In this document: in pieces, positions 7,468 through 15,281 of the stretch
Position numbering within the stretch: position 1 is the first letter of the stretch
How the letters are laid out: each line of letters begins with the position of its first letter
Source: JAVJUV01 sp047314965
GTDB lineage: Bacteria; Pseudomonadota; Alphaproteobacteria; Rhodobacterales; Rhodobacteraceae
DNA: 64,000 bases
Direction: 5' to 3'
Assembly (NCBI RefSeq): GCF_047314965.1
Contig: NZ_JBLBVK010000054.1
Location: forward strand, 145,546 to 209,545
Translations under genes and position numbers: made by a program
Notes under the pieces: generated by a model
What the model was told of the DNA's origin: nothing
What the model saw: the letters and a program-made list of their open reading frames with translations, nothing else
Database searches by the model: none

Positions 7468-9417
7468 ATGGCCGACATTTCCCTGACATTTCCTGATGGC
7501 AACTCCCGCCAGTACCCCGCTGGCGTGACCGCATCCGACGTGGCCAATGATATCTCGACCTCTCTTGGAAAAAAGGCAATCAGCGCGACCGTCGACGGTC
7601 AGCATTGGGATCTTTCCTGGCCCATTGATCGCGATGCCGCGATTTCCATTCATACCATGCAGGACGACAATCAGGCTCTGGAACTGATCCGCCATGACCT
7701 TGCGCATATCATGGCGCGCGCGGTTCAGGAAATCTGGCCGGACGTCAAGGTTACGATAGGTCCGGTCATTGAAAATGGCTGGTATTATGATTTCGACAGA
7801 CAAGAACCCTTTACGCCGGATGATCTGAGCCGCATCGAGACCCGGATGAAGGAAATCATCAACTCCAGAGAACCGGTTCGAACCGAAGTCTGGGACCGCG
7901 CCCGCGCTATTTCGCATTATGAGGCAAGCGGCGAACCCTACAAAGTCGAGTTGGTCCATGCGATCCCGGACGATGGTCAGCCGATCCGGATGTATTGGCA
8001 TGGACACTGGCAGGATCTCTGCCGCGGGCCTCACCTGCAACACACGGGGCAAGTGCCAGCCGACGCCTTCAAGTTGATGCGTGTGTCCGGAGCATACTGG
8101 CGCGGGGACTCCAAGAATGCCCAACTACAGCGCATTTACGGCGTGGCCTTCCGCAACCGCGACGACCTTAAGGCATACCTGACGTTTCTTGAGGAAGCAG
8201 AGAAGCGAGATCACCGCAGGCTCGGCCGCGAAATGGATCTCTTCCATATGCAAGAGGAAGCGCCTGGCCAGGTGTTTTGGCACCCGAACGGCTGGACAGT
8301 CTACACGACTCTACAGGACTACATGCGACGGCGCCAGCGAGCGGGCGGCTATGTCGAGGTGAACACCCCACAGGTGGTTGATCGCAAACTCTGGGAGGCT
8401 TCTGGTCATTGGGAAAAGTACCAGGAGCACATGTTTATTGTCGAAGTCGACGAAGAGCATGCCCGCGAGAAAGCCATCAATGCTCTAAAGCCGATGAACT
8501 GCCCTTGCCACGTTCAGATATTTAATCAGGGGATCAAATCATACCGTGATCTGCCGCTGCGCATGGCCGAGTTCGGATCGTGTGCCCGCTACGAGCCCTC
8601 CGGCGCGCTTCACGGGCTGATGCGCGTGCGCGGTTTCACTCAGGACGATGGGCATATCTTCTGCCGAGAAGACCAGATCGAAAATGAAACGGCACGGTTT
8701 ATCGAGTTTCTCTCGACAATCTATCGGGACCTTGGCTTTCCGGACTTCAAGGTGAAGTTCTCGGATCGTCCGGAGCTTAGGGCCGGGTCCGACGAGATCT
8801 GGGACAAGGCCGAAACGGCTCTCCTTGCAGCGACCCGAGCGGCGGGAATTGAACCTGAGTTGAATCCCGGTGAAGGCGCCTTCTACGGGCCTAAACTCGA
8901 GTTTGTGCTGACCGATGCGATTGGTCGGGACTGGCAGTGCGGCACGCACCAAGTAGATTTCGTTGTCCCGGATAGACTGGATGCCAACTACATCGGCGAA
9001 GATGGCGCCAAGCACCGACCGGTCATGCTTCATCGGGCCACATTGGGCAGCTTCGAGCGCTTTATAGGCATCCTCATCGAGGAGCACGCTGGCAAGCTCC
9101 CGTTCTGGCTTGCTCCACGCCAAGTTGTGGTGGCCTCGATTGTCTCAAATGCAGATCCGTTTGTTAAGGAGATCGTGGAACGGCTTCGACAGGTGGGCGT
9201 TCGGGCTGAAGCCGATATCCGTAACGAGAAGATCAACTACAAGATTCGGGAACACTCAGTTGGCAAGGTGCCAGTCATCCTTGCTATTGGGCAACGAGAG
9301 GTCGAAGAGCGCACGGTAACGGTCAGAAGACTCGGTGAGAAACAAACCTCGGTCGAGCCTTTGGATAAGATCATCGAAGAGCTTCGTGCCCAAGGCATGC
9401 CGCCAGACCTGGAATGA
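7468..9417 (+). CDS. thrS: Threonine--tRNA ligase
   Basis: Charges tRNA-Thr with threonine in the cytoplasm. The 649-residue protein has the full class II architecture: an N-terminal TGS domain (1-60), the editing domain with HDLAH at 76-80, and the catalytic core with zinc-binding MNCPCH at 343-348. Motif 2 is around RYEPSGALHGLMRVRGF and motif 3 is in LHRATLGSFERF. The anticodon-binding domain starts near 545. The ATG at 7468 follows GAGGAG-like sequence eight bases upstream. Length and motifs are normal, so it should be the functional housekeeping enzyme. Confidence 0.97.
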   Translation: MADISLTFPDGNSRQYPAGVTASDVANDISTSLGKKAISATVDGQHWDLSWPIDRDAAISIHTMQDDNQALELIRHDLAHIMARAVQEIWPDVKVTIGPVIENGWYYDFDRQEPFTPDDLSRIETRMKEIINSREPVRTEVWDRARAISHYEASGEPYKVELVHAIPDDGQPIRMYWHGHWQDLCRGPHLQHTGQVPADAFKLMRVSGAYWRGDSKNAQLQRIYGVAFRNRDDLKAYLTFLEEAEKRDHRRLGREMDLFHMQEEAPGQVFWHPNGWTVYTTLQDYMRRRQRAGGYVEVNTPQVVDRKLWEASGHWEKYQEHMFIVEVDEEHAREKAINALKPMNCPCHVQIFNQGIKSYRDLPLRMAEFGSCARYEPSGALHGLMRVRGFTQDDGHIFCREDQIENETARFIEFLSTIYRDLGFPDFKVKFSDRPELRAGSDEIWDKAETALLAATRAAGIEPELNPGEGAFYGPKLEFVLTDAIGRDWQCGTHQVDFVVPDRLDANYIGEDGAKHRPVMLHRATLGSFERFIGILIEEHAGKLPFWLAPRQVVVASIVSNADPFVKEIVERLRQVGVRAEADIRNEKINYKIREHSVGKVPVILAIGQREVEERTVTVRRLGEKQTSVEPLDKIIEELRAQGMPPDLE

Positions 9418-9650
9418 GGCCTGCCGATCCGACCGCCAATGCACGTCATGGCCGAAAGCTGCCAAGGGACGGTGCGAGGCGGCCCGTGGTTTGTTTCCGC
9501 CTGGCATTCCAAAGCCGGCCACTGCTTACCATTGAGGCTTTGCAGCACGCAGCTTCCACCAAATGCTATGACACTGTCCGTCTGTCCGATCGTCTCTTTC
9601 CCACCAACGGCGACCAAAAGACCAAGGCACTTCGACAAATTCACGTTCAT
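9418..9650. other. Region after thrS, no gene recognised
   Basis: Several overlapping short frames exist on both strands, but none shows a ribosome binding site plus protein-like composition. No clear terminator for thrS was found here. It could be a decayed gene. Confidence 0.4.
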
Positions 9651-9809
9651 TTAGTGAATATGCCGAGCGACCACTGAGCTGTCGATTTCTCCGACCCGCA
9701 ATGTGTCGATCTGTATCCCATCAATATCATGTTTGCTCAGACATTCCCAATCCGAGGACACGATGCCGAAGTCATCAATTGCCCCCACTGATTGAATTGT
9801 TACTGTCAT
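9651..9809 (-). CDS. Possible small protein (52 aa), unknown
   Basis: This minus-strand frame starts MTVTIQSVGAIDDFGIVSSD, is acidic, and ends VVARHIH. The ATG at 9809 is preceded by AGGGG (minus strand, about three bases from the ATG; short spacing but a good match). Composition is protein-like with mixed charged and beta-forming residues, and there is no signal peptide. I know no family for it. It is divergent from the bufferin operon. It might be a real small gene or the remnant of a longer one. Confidence 0.35.
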   Translation of the reverse strand: MTVTIQSVGAIDDFGIVSSDWECLSKHDIDGIQIDTLRVGEIDSSVVARHIH

Positions 9810-10061
9810 TGCCCCTAGTCACGACGGGCTATGGCTTCAATTTTGAAATCCCAGCACGCGATGAATAAGCATATAAATTCAAATACTTACACTGAGAACC
9901 GCATCACTTTTCGGCAGTCGAGCAAAGCCGAGCTGTGTTTCAGGTTCTAACGAGATCGTCAAACACGCAGCCGTGAGTGGCAATTGATCGCAAGACAGAT
10001 TTTCTTTGCCGTGTCGCCGATGCGGCGCGTTAGTCAATATGAACCTAAGGAACCTATTCCG
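9810..10061. other. Upstream region of the bufferin operon
   Basis: AT-rich region of about 250 bp containing the promoter of bufA. The bufA ribosome binding site is AAGGAA about ten bases before the ATG. Operons of this type are often driven by ECF sigma factors, but I could not identify a -35/-10 pair with confidence, and no sigma/anti-sigma gene is adjacent. Confidence 0.45.
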
Positions 10062-10370
10062 ATGTCGAACACAACCAAAACCCTTGCCGTTGCTGGCGCT
10101 CTTGCCGCTGCTTTGACCGCTTCCCTCTCTGCCCCTGCTCATGCTCAAGCGAAGGAGAAGTGCTATGGCGTCTCTCTGGCTGGCAAGAACGATTGCGCTG
10201 CGGGACCGGGCACGACCTGCGCCGGCACCTCGACTGTGGACTACCAAGGCAACGCTTGGACGCTGGTCGACGCCGGAACGTGCGCCGAGATCGAACTTCC
10301 CGCCATGGCGGATGGCACGTCTCGTATGGGTTCGCTTGAAGCACTCGATCGTGACCTGCCCCAAGGCTGA
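10062..10370 (+). CDS. bufA: Bufferin-type RiPP precursor, DUF2282 family
   Basis: A 102-residue exported precursor. A signal peptide (about 1-28, ending APAHA) doubles as leader. The core carries four conserved cysteines: Cys34 in EKCYG, Cys45 in KNDCAAG, Cys53 in TTCAG and Cys74 in AGTCAE. This pattern is diagnostic for DUF2282/BufA1. In bufferins, core cysteines are oxidised to thiooxazole-type heterocycles by BufB with BufC, and the exported product binds copper and buffers it in the periplasm. The start is ATG 10062 because the signal peptide begins there; a longer frame from 9984 adds an unlikely N-terminus. First gene of bufABCD. Confidence 0.88.
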   Translation: MSNTTKTLAVAGALAAALTASLSAPAHAQAKEKCYGVSLAGKNDCAAGPGTTCAGTSTVDYQGNAWTLVDAGTCAEIELPAMADGTSRMGSLEALDRDLPQG

Positions 10371-10403
10371 TCACACATGATTTCAAAGCGCACTCCTTGC
10401 AAA

Positions 10404-10417
10404 AGGGGGGCGCCCCT
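10404..10417 (+). promoter_or_regulatory. Short GC hairpin between bufA and bufB
   Basis: AGGGG-GGCG-CCCCT forms a compact stem in the 68-bp bufA-bufB gap, followed by CAAAAAG rather than a T-run. It could protect the 3' end of an abundant bufA transcript or act as a partial attenuator that lowers enzyme expression relative to precursor. Confidence 0.4.
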
Positions 10418-10438
10418 CAAAAAGCCGGACTCCCAAAA

Positions 10439-11299
10439 ATGCTCGACGGACATCTTCATAAATTTCAAAGTCTGCCTGCGGCATCCGGGGTCGGATACAA
10501 ATCCCAGCATTTCTCCCAGATTCTGGAAGAGACCGGATCCGTTGCCTGGCTTGAAATCCATGCTGAGAATTATATGGGCGACGGTGGACGTCCTCTGGCC
10601 CAGTTGCGCTGTTTGGCTGAGCGGTTTCCGTTTTCTGTTCACGGGGTCGGTCTATCGATCGGCGGAGAAGTACGTCTTGATCGCGAACATCTTCTGCGCG
10701 TGAAAAAGCTGTGTGAATGGCTGGGTCCCGCAAGCTTTTCAGAGCACCTGGCTTGGTCGACCCATGACGGCGCATTTCTGAATGATCTCCTCCCATTGCC
10801 TTATACCAGCTCAACCCTGTCCCGCGTCGTCGATCACATCAATGAGGTTCAGGGAACACTTGATCGCCGAATGCTTCTTGAGAACCCGTCGTCGTATTTG
10901 GCGTTCTCCGAAAGCACCATGAGCGAACCGGAGTTCTTGCATGAAATTGCCCAGCGCACCGGATGCGGGTTACTGCTGGACGTGAACAATGTGTTCGTCA
11001 GCGCAACGAACCTGGGAAGCGATCCAGTTTCATACATCGATGCTTTCCCGCTTGAGTTGGTCGGCGAAATTCACCTTGGCGGACATGACGAGGACGAGGA
11101 CGATTTTGGAGCTCCCCTCCTGATCGACAGCCACGGACGCGAGGTCGCCGACCCTGTCTGGTCGCTTTATGACTACACGGTCGGTAAGGCGGGTCCGCGA
11201 CCAACCCTGATCGAGTGGGACAATGATGTGCCAGACTGGTCAACCCTTGAAGCTGAGGCGGCACGTGCTGCCGTACTGCTGGAGCGGGTTGCTGCATGA
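10439..11299 (+). CDS. bufB: Multinuclear non-heme iron oxidative enzyme (MNIO), DUF692
   Basis: Maturation enzyme of the bufferin system, related to MbnB of methanobactin synthesis; it uses an iron cluster and oxygen to modify precursor cysteines. Visible signature segments of the TIM-barrel are LEIHAENYMGDGG, SVHGVGLSIGG, SEHLAW, LLENPSSYL, LLLDVNNVFVSA, EIHLGGHDED, IDSHG and LIEWDND. They supply the His/Asp/Glu/Asn metal ligands. From ATG 10439 it is 286 residues; a TTG at 10397 would add 14 unconvincing residues. Neither start has a strong ribosome binding site. The stop overlaps the bufC start (ATGA). Confidence 0.92.
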   Translation: MLDGHLHKFQSLPAASGVGYKSQHFSQILEETGSVAWLEIHAENYMGDGGRPLAQLRCLAERFPFSVHGVGLSIGGEVRLDREHLLRVKKLCEWLGPASFSEHLAWSTHDGAFLNDLLPLPYTSSTLSRVVDHINEVQGTLDRRMLLENPSSYLAFSESTMSEPEFLHEIAQRTGCGLLLDVNNVFVSATNLGSDPVSYIDAFPLELVGEIHLGGHDEDEDDFGAPLLIDSHGREVADPVWSLYDYTVGKAGPRPTLIEWDNDVPDWSTLEAEAARAAVLLERVAA

Positions 11300-12045
11300 T
11301 TGTCGACCAAACCGATTTCGCTACCGCGCTTCTCGATCCCCTTGCGAAACGTCCGCTTGGATTAATCGACGGCGCGCAGCGCCCTGCGGGCCGGCGCTTC
11401 GATGTCTACCGCAACAACGTGGCTGCCTCGCTGACCGAAGCGCTGGAAACGGCATTCCCAGCTCTGACCAAACTCGTTGGAGAGCAGAATTTTCGTGCAC
11501 TTTCCGGTGTGTATCTTCGTGAGCATCCACCGTCATCGCCGGTGATGATGTTCTACGGTGAACACATGCCGAATTTCCTTTCCACGTTCCAACCGACCTC
11601 GAGCATCGGATACTTGCCGGATGTGGCACGGTTGGAGCTCGCGATGCGCGAGAGCTATCACGCTGCAGATTTTCAACCTATCGATCCCAAAATCTTACAA
11701 GGCATCCAACCAGAGACTCTTATGGCGTCGAAACTTGGGCTGGCACCTTCGTTGCGGCTGATCCGATCTCTCTGGCCGCTTCATTCAATCTGGCGTTTCA
11801 ATATGGTTGAGGGGTCACCGAAACCCACCATGGTAGCGCAGGACGTCGCTGTACTTCGGGTCGACATGGATCCTGAGCCTCATCTTCTTCCAAAAGGTGG
11901 CGGGAGATTTCTCGAAGCTGTTCTGAACGGTCGGCCACTTGGGGAAGCCTATGACGCGGCAAGCGTCGAAATTCCTGACTTCGACCTATCGAAAACGCTG
12001 GCAATTTTGCTGAGCGCCGAGGCGCTCACTTCCATCGGAGACTGA
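11296..12045 (+). CDS. bufC: MNIO partner protein, DUF2063 (BufC)
   Basis: A 249-residue partner of the DUF692 enzyme, thought to bind and present the precursor leader, like MbnC. The N-terminal domain contains the family segment DVYRNNVAASLTEALETAFP, followed by LVGEQNFRALSGVYLREHPP and GYLPDVARLELAMRESYHA. The C-terminal beta-rich part contains VAVLRVDMDPEPHLLPKGGGRFLEAVLNGRPLGEA. It is translationally coupled to bufB by a four-base overlap and followed after three bases by the DoxX gene, so the three are surely co-transcribed. Confidence 0.9.
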   Translation: MIVDQTDFATALLDPLAKRPLGLIDGAQRPAGRRFDVYRNNVAASLTEALETAFPALTKLVGEQNFRALSGVYLREHPPSSPVMMFYGEHMPNFLSTFQPTSSIGYLPDVARLELAMRESYHAADFQPIDPKILQGIQPETLMASKLGLAPSLRLIRSLWPLHSIWRFNMVEGSPKPTMVAQDVAVLRVDMDPEPHLLPKGGGRFLEAVLNGRPLGEAYDAASVEIPDFDLSKTLAILLSAEALTSIGD

Positions 12046-12048
12046 CAC

Positions 12049-12639
12049 ATGATCCGCGCATTTTCATCAATCCATGATGCGGTTTTCAGCAACATTGAAC
12101 GCGCCACAGTCCCTGTCATGACAACTTTGGCGCGCTTTCTTTTCGCAGCCATATTGTCTGTCTATTACTGGAATTCAGGCCTCACGAAGCTGGGCGAAGG
12201 ATTTTGGGGCTTCATTTTCCCTTCCGACGGAGCCTACATTCAAATCTTTCCTAAGGCTGTGGAAGCCGCTGGGTATGACTTTTCGCAGTTGGGCGTGTTC
12301 CACTGGCTCGTCGTAGTGGCGGGGACATGGGCCGAATTCCTCCTCCCTCTGGCAATCACGATTGGCCTTTTCACTCGTCTCGCCGCGCTTGGCATGATCG
12401 GGTTCATAGCTGTGCAGACATTGACCGACCTCTTTGGCCATGGCGGGATCGCACACCAGGGCACGCTGGGAGCTTGGTTTGACCGCCTGCCAGACTCGAT
12501 CGTTTTGGATCAACGCGCGTTCTGGGTGTTCGTGCTGCTCTACCTCGTCTTTCGGGGAGCAGGTCCCTTGTCTGCAGACCGCTTTCTCAGAAGTGGCTCT
12601 TCGGCTCATCAGGCCGCCCGGCAGCCAGCGCAAGGATAG
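12049..12639 (+). CDS. bufD: DoxX-family membrane protein (BufD)
   Basis: A 196-residue inner-membrane protein with four predicted hydrophobic helices (about 25-45, 83-105, 110-130 and 155-175) and the DoxX-type segments SVYYWNSGLTKLGEGFWGF and AEFLLPLAITIGLFTRLAALG. DoxX proteins commonly close bufferin operons; a redox role linked to precursor maturation or copper handling has been proposed but is not established. It starts three bases after bufC. Its 3' end overlaps the convergent gene at 12587-12955 by 53 bases. Confidence 0.87.
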   Translation: MIRAFSSIHDAVFSNIERATVPVMTTLARFLFAAILSVYYWNSGLTKLGEGFWGFIFPSDGAYIQIFPKAVEAAGYDFSQLGVFHWLVVVAGTWAEFLLPLAITIGLFTRLAALGMIGFIAVQTLTDLFGHGGIAHQGTLGAWFDRLPDSIVLDQRAFWVFVLLYLVFRGAGPLSADRFLRSGSSAHQAARQPAQG

Positions 12640-12955
12640 CAGCAAGCCCGCACATAGACACCGGGAAGATCGAAAAGAATCCAATACCGAAAGCCCAGTA
12701 AAGTCCACCCGCAGCAAGGGCTAGAGCCAACCCACCCCATAGCGCCCGGTACTTCGCCATGGCAGCCCCCGCGATTGCCAATAGCGGCGCAAGGACGCTC
12801 ATGGCTCGGATTGCGTCGACATTCTTTGGCAACTCCGCCAGATCAGGCCACTCGCCCCATCGATACAGCGCCTCCGTGTAGCCGAAACTGACGATACCCA
12901 TGAAAAGGGCCAGAAGGCCACCTATCAACCCAAGCGCTGCAGCTGCGTTTCGCAT
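12587..12955 (-). CDS. Small four-helix membrane protein, unknown
   Basis: A 122-residue protein with four hydrophobic segments (about 5-25, 50-68, 72-88 and 92-115) and charged loops such as YRWGEWPDLAELPKNVDAIRA. There is no signal peptide cleavage site. It could be a conserved inner-membrane protein of this bacterial order; I do not recognise a named family. It overlaps the end of bufD convergently, which is unusual and argues for checking its true 3' end. An AGGT-type ribosome binding site precedes the ATG. Confidence 0.6.
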   Translation of the reverse strand: MRNAAAALGLIGGLLALFMGIVSFGYTEALYRWGEWPDLAELPKNVDAIRAMSVLAPLLAIAGAAMAKYRALWGGLALALAAGGLYWAFGIGFFSIFPVSMCGLAAILALAAGRPDEPKSHF

Positions 12956-13000
12956 ACGGTTTACCTCCGATACGAACGAGAAATAGGAAACAACGAACCG

Positions 13001-13330
13001 CTATCCAAGATGCTGTAACTGAACGGCCTTGTCCCAACCAAGTGTCAGATTCCGTCCGGTATCTATCACGGGGCGCTTCATCAGTGCCGGGTATTCTACC
13101 AGCAAAGCTTCTGGCGAACGACTGCGCTCAGTCTCGGAAAGCCCTCTCCATGTCGTTGAACGCTTATTGATCAGAGCATCAGCGAACGCACCAATAAACC
13201 TTGCAATCAACGCGTCGTCGAGCGGTTCGGTGCGAACATCTCGGAAAGTGACGTCCTGTCCCGCGTCCTCCAATGCCTTGATGGCCTTGCGGCAAGTGTC
13301 GCAGGTTTTCAATCCGTAAAGGACAGGCAT
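13001..13330 (-). CDS. ArsC/Spx/YffB-like thioredoxin-fold protein
   Basis: A 109-residue protein of the ArsC/Spx superfamily. The N-terminal redox motif is KTCDTCRKA (Cys10-x-x-Cys13), followed by the family segments VTFRDVRTEP and LINKRSTTWRGLSE, and the conserved end LVEYPALMKRPVIDTG. The reaction is probably thiol-disulfide or glutathione-linked, as proposed for YffB; arsenate reductase activity should not be assumed, because there is no ars gene nearby. Confidence 0.85.
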   Translation of the reverse strand: MPVLYGLKTCDTCRKAIKALEDAGQDVTFRDVRTEPLDDALIARFIGAFADALINKRSTTWRGLSETERSRSPEALLVEYPALMKRPVIDTGRNLTLGWDKAVQLQHLG

Positions 13331-13469
13331 CGGAAAGTATCCTTCGTGAAATGCACAAATGTTAACCTTGTTTTTTTGTCAATACACGCCAGATTCGAGA
13401 GTGCAACATGCGTCTTGAGGCGTGCCGTTACATGCGGCATTTCTCTGGAGTTCTTGCTGCATCAACGAC

Positions 13470-13487
13470 CGCACGCCAATGCGTGCG
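13470..13487 (+). promoter_or_regulatory. Hairpin in the 5' UTR of the cold-shock gene
   Basis: CGCACGC and GCGTGCG form a perfect seven-base stem around the loop CAAT, ending 21 bases before the start codon. The ribosome binding site GAAGGAAG lies just after it. Cold-shock genes typically have long structured leaders that control translation with temperature; this one has about 100-150 bases of leader. Confidence 0.5.
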
Positions 13488-13508
13488 CCTACGACGAAGG
13501 AAGTACCC

Positions 13509-13715
13509 ATGCCTACCGGCACCGTGAAATGGTTCAATACAACAAAGGGTTACGGCTTCATTGCCCCTGACAATGGAGGCAAGGACATTTTTGTCCACAT
13601 CTCCGCCGTCGAACGGGCAGGAATGACCGGCCTGGCAGACAACCAGAAAGTTTCCTACGAATTGATCGAAGGGCGCGACGGGCGCCAGTCGGCGGGAGAA
13701 CTGAAGGCGATCTGA
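13509..13715 (+). CDS. Cold-shock protein, CspA family
   Basis: A 68-residue single-stranded nucleic-acid chaperone. The RNA-binding motifs KGYGFIAP (RNP1) and DIFVHIS (RNP2) are intact, starting MPTGTVKWFN as typical. It acts in the cytoplasm, melting RNA secondary structure or acting as a transcription antiterminator. The ATG at 13509 is chosen because it gives the canonical N-terminus and has a strong GAAGGAAG site upstream; the 29-residue extension of the open frame is leader RNA. Confidence 0.95.
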   Translation: MPTGTVKWFNTTKGYGFIAPDNGGKDIFVHISAVERAGMTGLADNQKVSYELIEGRDGRQSAGELKAI

Positions 13716-13723
13716 AGCCGGTC

Positions 13724-14155
13724 TCAGAGACCTGCTTCTTCTTGGGCGACCTCGGTGGCGACGGTGATGAGCGTCGGGGCCGGGCTGAGGGACGGCACGG
13801 ATGACGTGCCGCAGCGAAGGTTTGCGCGGTCGCCCTCCCCTACCGTAACCTCCTGATTTACCTGACCATTCGCCGTCATGGCGGTGATAGTCCACGTGCC
13901 CTGGGGGACGCGGATGAGGATGGGCTGGCCGACGCGGCAGGTGCCGATGGAGCGGCCGTTCAGAAGGATTGCGGGCGCGGTGGCGACATTGGTCACCAGC
14001 CCCACTTCCGTCCTGCGATACACCAATATCTCGTTGCTGGGCATCTCGCCCTCACCAATTATGGTGGGATCAGGGTCCTGCCCCGCCGGTCCGATCTGAA
14101 CGGCGCCGGCACAGGCCGTCAGTGAAAAAGCGAAAATCAACGGCAAAAAGCGCAT
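13724..14155 (-). CDS. Lipoprotein, unknown function
   Basis: A 143-residue lipoprotein starting MRFLPLIFAFSLTACAG, with lipobox LTAC (Cys15). The mature part is beta-rich, with NEILVYRRTEVGLVTNVATAP, a segment RSIGTCRVGQPILIRVPQGTWTITA and one more cysteine at RCGTSS. This resembles small beta-sandwich lipoproteins in which a short chain displays 'ILLNG..' repeats. The start is ATG 14155, with GGGGGA seven bases upstream; the longer open frame from 14260 runs through the repeat module and is rejected. The gene is convergent with cspA, with only eight bases between stops. Confidence 0.75.
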   Translation of the reverse strand: MRFLPLIFAFSLTACAGAVQIGPAGQDPDPTIIGEGEMPSNEILVYRRTEVGLVTNVATAPAILLNGRSIGTCRVGQPILIRVPQGTWTITAMTANGQVNQEVTVGEGDRANLRCGTSSVPSLSPAPTLITVATEVAQEEAGL

Positions 14156-14164
14156 CAGAATCCC

Positions 14165-14208
14165 CCGGTCGGCAAACGGTGTGCAAAACGTCGGCAAAAC
14201 GTATGGCA
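14165..14208. repeat. 44-bp intergenic module, copy A
   Basis: CCGGTCGGCAAA then GTCGGCAAA and GTATGGCA form a row of short GGCAAA/GTATGGCA units. The block matches 58736-58779 at 38 of 44 positions without gaps. It lies just upstream of the lipoprotein gene at 13724-14155 and after the DUF2177 gene. Function unknown; see the finding on this repeat. Confidence 0.75.
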
Positions 14209-14266
14209 CCCGGTATGGCAGTATGCCGCCGGGGGCGCGGGACGCAACCGCAGGGGGCAAGAAATC

Positions 14267-14668
14267 TCAGCCAAAAATCGCCCGCGTCACCCAGACACCG
14301 CCCACGGCGGACACGCCGGTCAGCACCGTGCCCCAGGCCCAGTCGGTGAAAACCATGCGGGGATGCCAGGCCTCGAGCGTGGCGTAGTTCGTCCACTCAT
14401 AGGTGCCATAGGCGATGGCGCCCAGAAGCGCGCCCTGCCAGAGCGCGCGGAGCAGATCGCCGTCCTTCAGCGCGGGATAGGACACGAGGATCAGAAGCCC
14501 CGCGACATAGAACAGGTAGAAGGCGGCGGCGGGGCCGATCCGGGGGGTGTCGAGAATGGCGTCGCCCAGATGCTGACGGAAGAGCGGCGCCATGACCGTG
14601 TTCAGCATGATCGCGTCGAGGATCAGGAAGATGCCGGCGGTCGAGAGATAGAGGGTGAGGGTCTGCAT
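14267..14668 (-). CDS. DUF2177 family membrane protein
   Basis: A 133-residue protein with four hydrophobic helices. Family features are LILDAIMLNTVMAPLFRQHLGD, AAAFYLFYVAGLLILV, ALLGAIAYGTYEWTNYATLEAW and DWAWGTVLTGVSAVGG. The function of DUF2177 proteins is unknown; they are inner-membrane proteins. The start ATG at 14668 follows AAAGGAG on the minus strand. It is divergent from the RAYT gene. Confidence 0.85.
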   Translation of the reverse strand: MQTLTLYLSTAGIFLILDAIMLNTVMAPLFRQHLGDAILDTPRIGPAAAFYLFYVAGLLILVSYPALKDGDLLRALWQGALLGAIAYGTYEWTNYATLEAWHPRMVFTDWAWGTVLTGVSAVGGVWVTRAIFG

Positions 14669-14750
14669 GAGCGCGCTCCTTTGTAAGGAATACGCGGGAG
14701 AGCGCGGTTTGGTTCACGAAGCGTTAACCACGGATCGGCGAAGCCGGGGA

Positions 14751-15281
14751 ATGTCGGACTATCTGAGGCCGTGCGTTCCGGGCGCGACGGTGTTCTTCAC
14801 GGTAACTTTGGCGAAGCGTGGCGGCGATGTGTTGACCCGCGAAATCGGGGCGCTGCGCGATGCGGTGCGCCAGACCAGGGCCGTGCGCCCGTTCCGGATC
14901 GACGCATGGGTGGTCATGCCGGATCATCTTCATGCGGTCTGGACGCTGCCGGAAGGCGATGCCGATTGCTCGGTGCGCTGGGGCGCGATCAAGGCGCGGT
15001 TCGTGATGAATGTGCGTAGGGCGGGCTTCAGCCCGCCAACCAGGTTACCGCCTGTGGCAACGGGCAGGTTTGCCGGGCTGAAGCCCGGCCTACGCGTCGG
15101 AAAGCGGGAAGCCGCGATATGGCAACGCCGGTTCTGGGAGCATCACATCCGGGACGAGTGCGATTTCCGAGCGCATGTGGAGTATTGTTGGTTCAATCCC
15201 GTGAAACACGGGTTTGTCGAGCACCCGGCCGATTGACCGTATTCGTCGTATCACCGGGACCGGGCGCGGTTCGGAACGTAG
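14751..15281 (+). pseudogene. REP-associated tyrosine transposase (RAYT), nonsense-mutated
   Basis: A Y1 HUH single-strand nuclease that mobilises or trims REP palindromes. From ATG 14751 (GGGGA upstream) the frame gives MSDYLRPCVPGATVFFTVTL, the HUH motif MPDHLHAVW, and QRRFWEHHIRDE and HVEYCWFNPVKHGF with the catalytic tyrosine. It stops at TGA 15234-15236 exactly where the family has the Trp of DWPYSS. In-frame codons after the TGA read PYSSYHRDRARFGT and then TAG at 15279-15281, so a TGG-to-TGA change explains the break. The truncated 161-residue product keeps the catalytic residues and could still fold. An in-frame REP pair sits inside the gene at 15015-15094. Confidence 0.8.
15015..15094. 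repeat. REP pair inside the transposase gene
   Basis: CGTAGGGCGGGCTTCAGCCC starts the first palindrome (15015-15037), and the inverted copy GCCGGGCTGAAGCCCGGC with CCTACG occupies 15072-15094. They face each other, forming a BIME-like unit read in frame as ...RRAGFSPP...FAGLKPGLR. Such insertions are typical hitch-hikers in RAYT genes of this order. Confidence 0.85.

Noticed and set aside
9335..9677. Several overlapping 60-90 residue frames after thrS that might be a transposase remnant
   Set aside because: No transposase motif, terminal inverted repeat or ribosome binding site could be identified.
13720..13732. GGTCTC-A-GAGACC inverted repeat after cspA
   Set aside because: The one-base loop is too tight for a natural terminator stem, and it lies partly in the end of the convergent lipoprotein gene.
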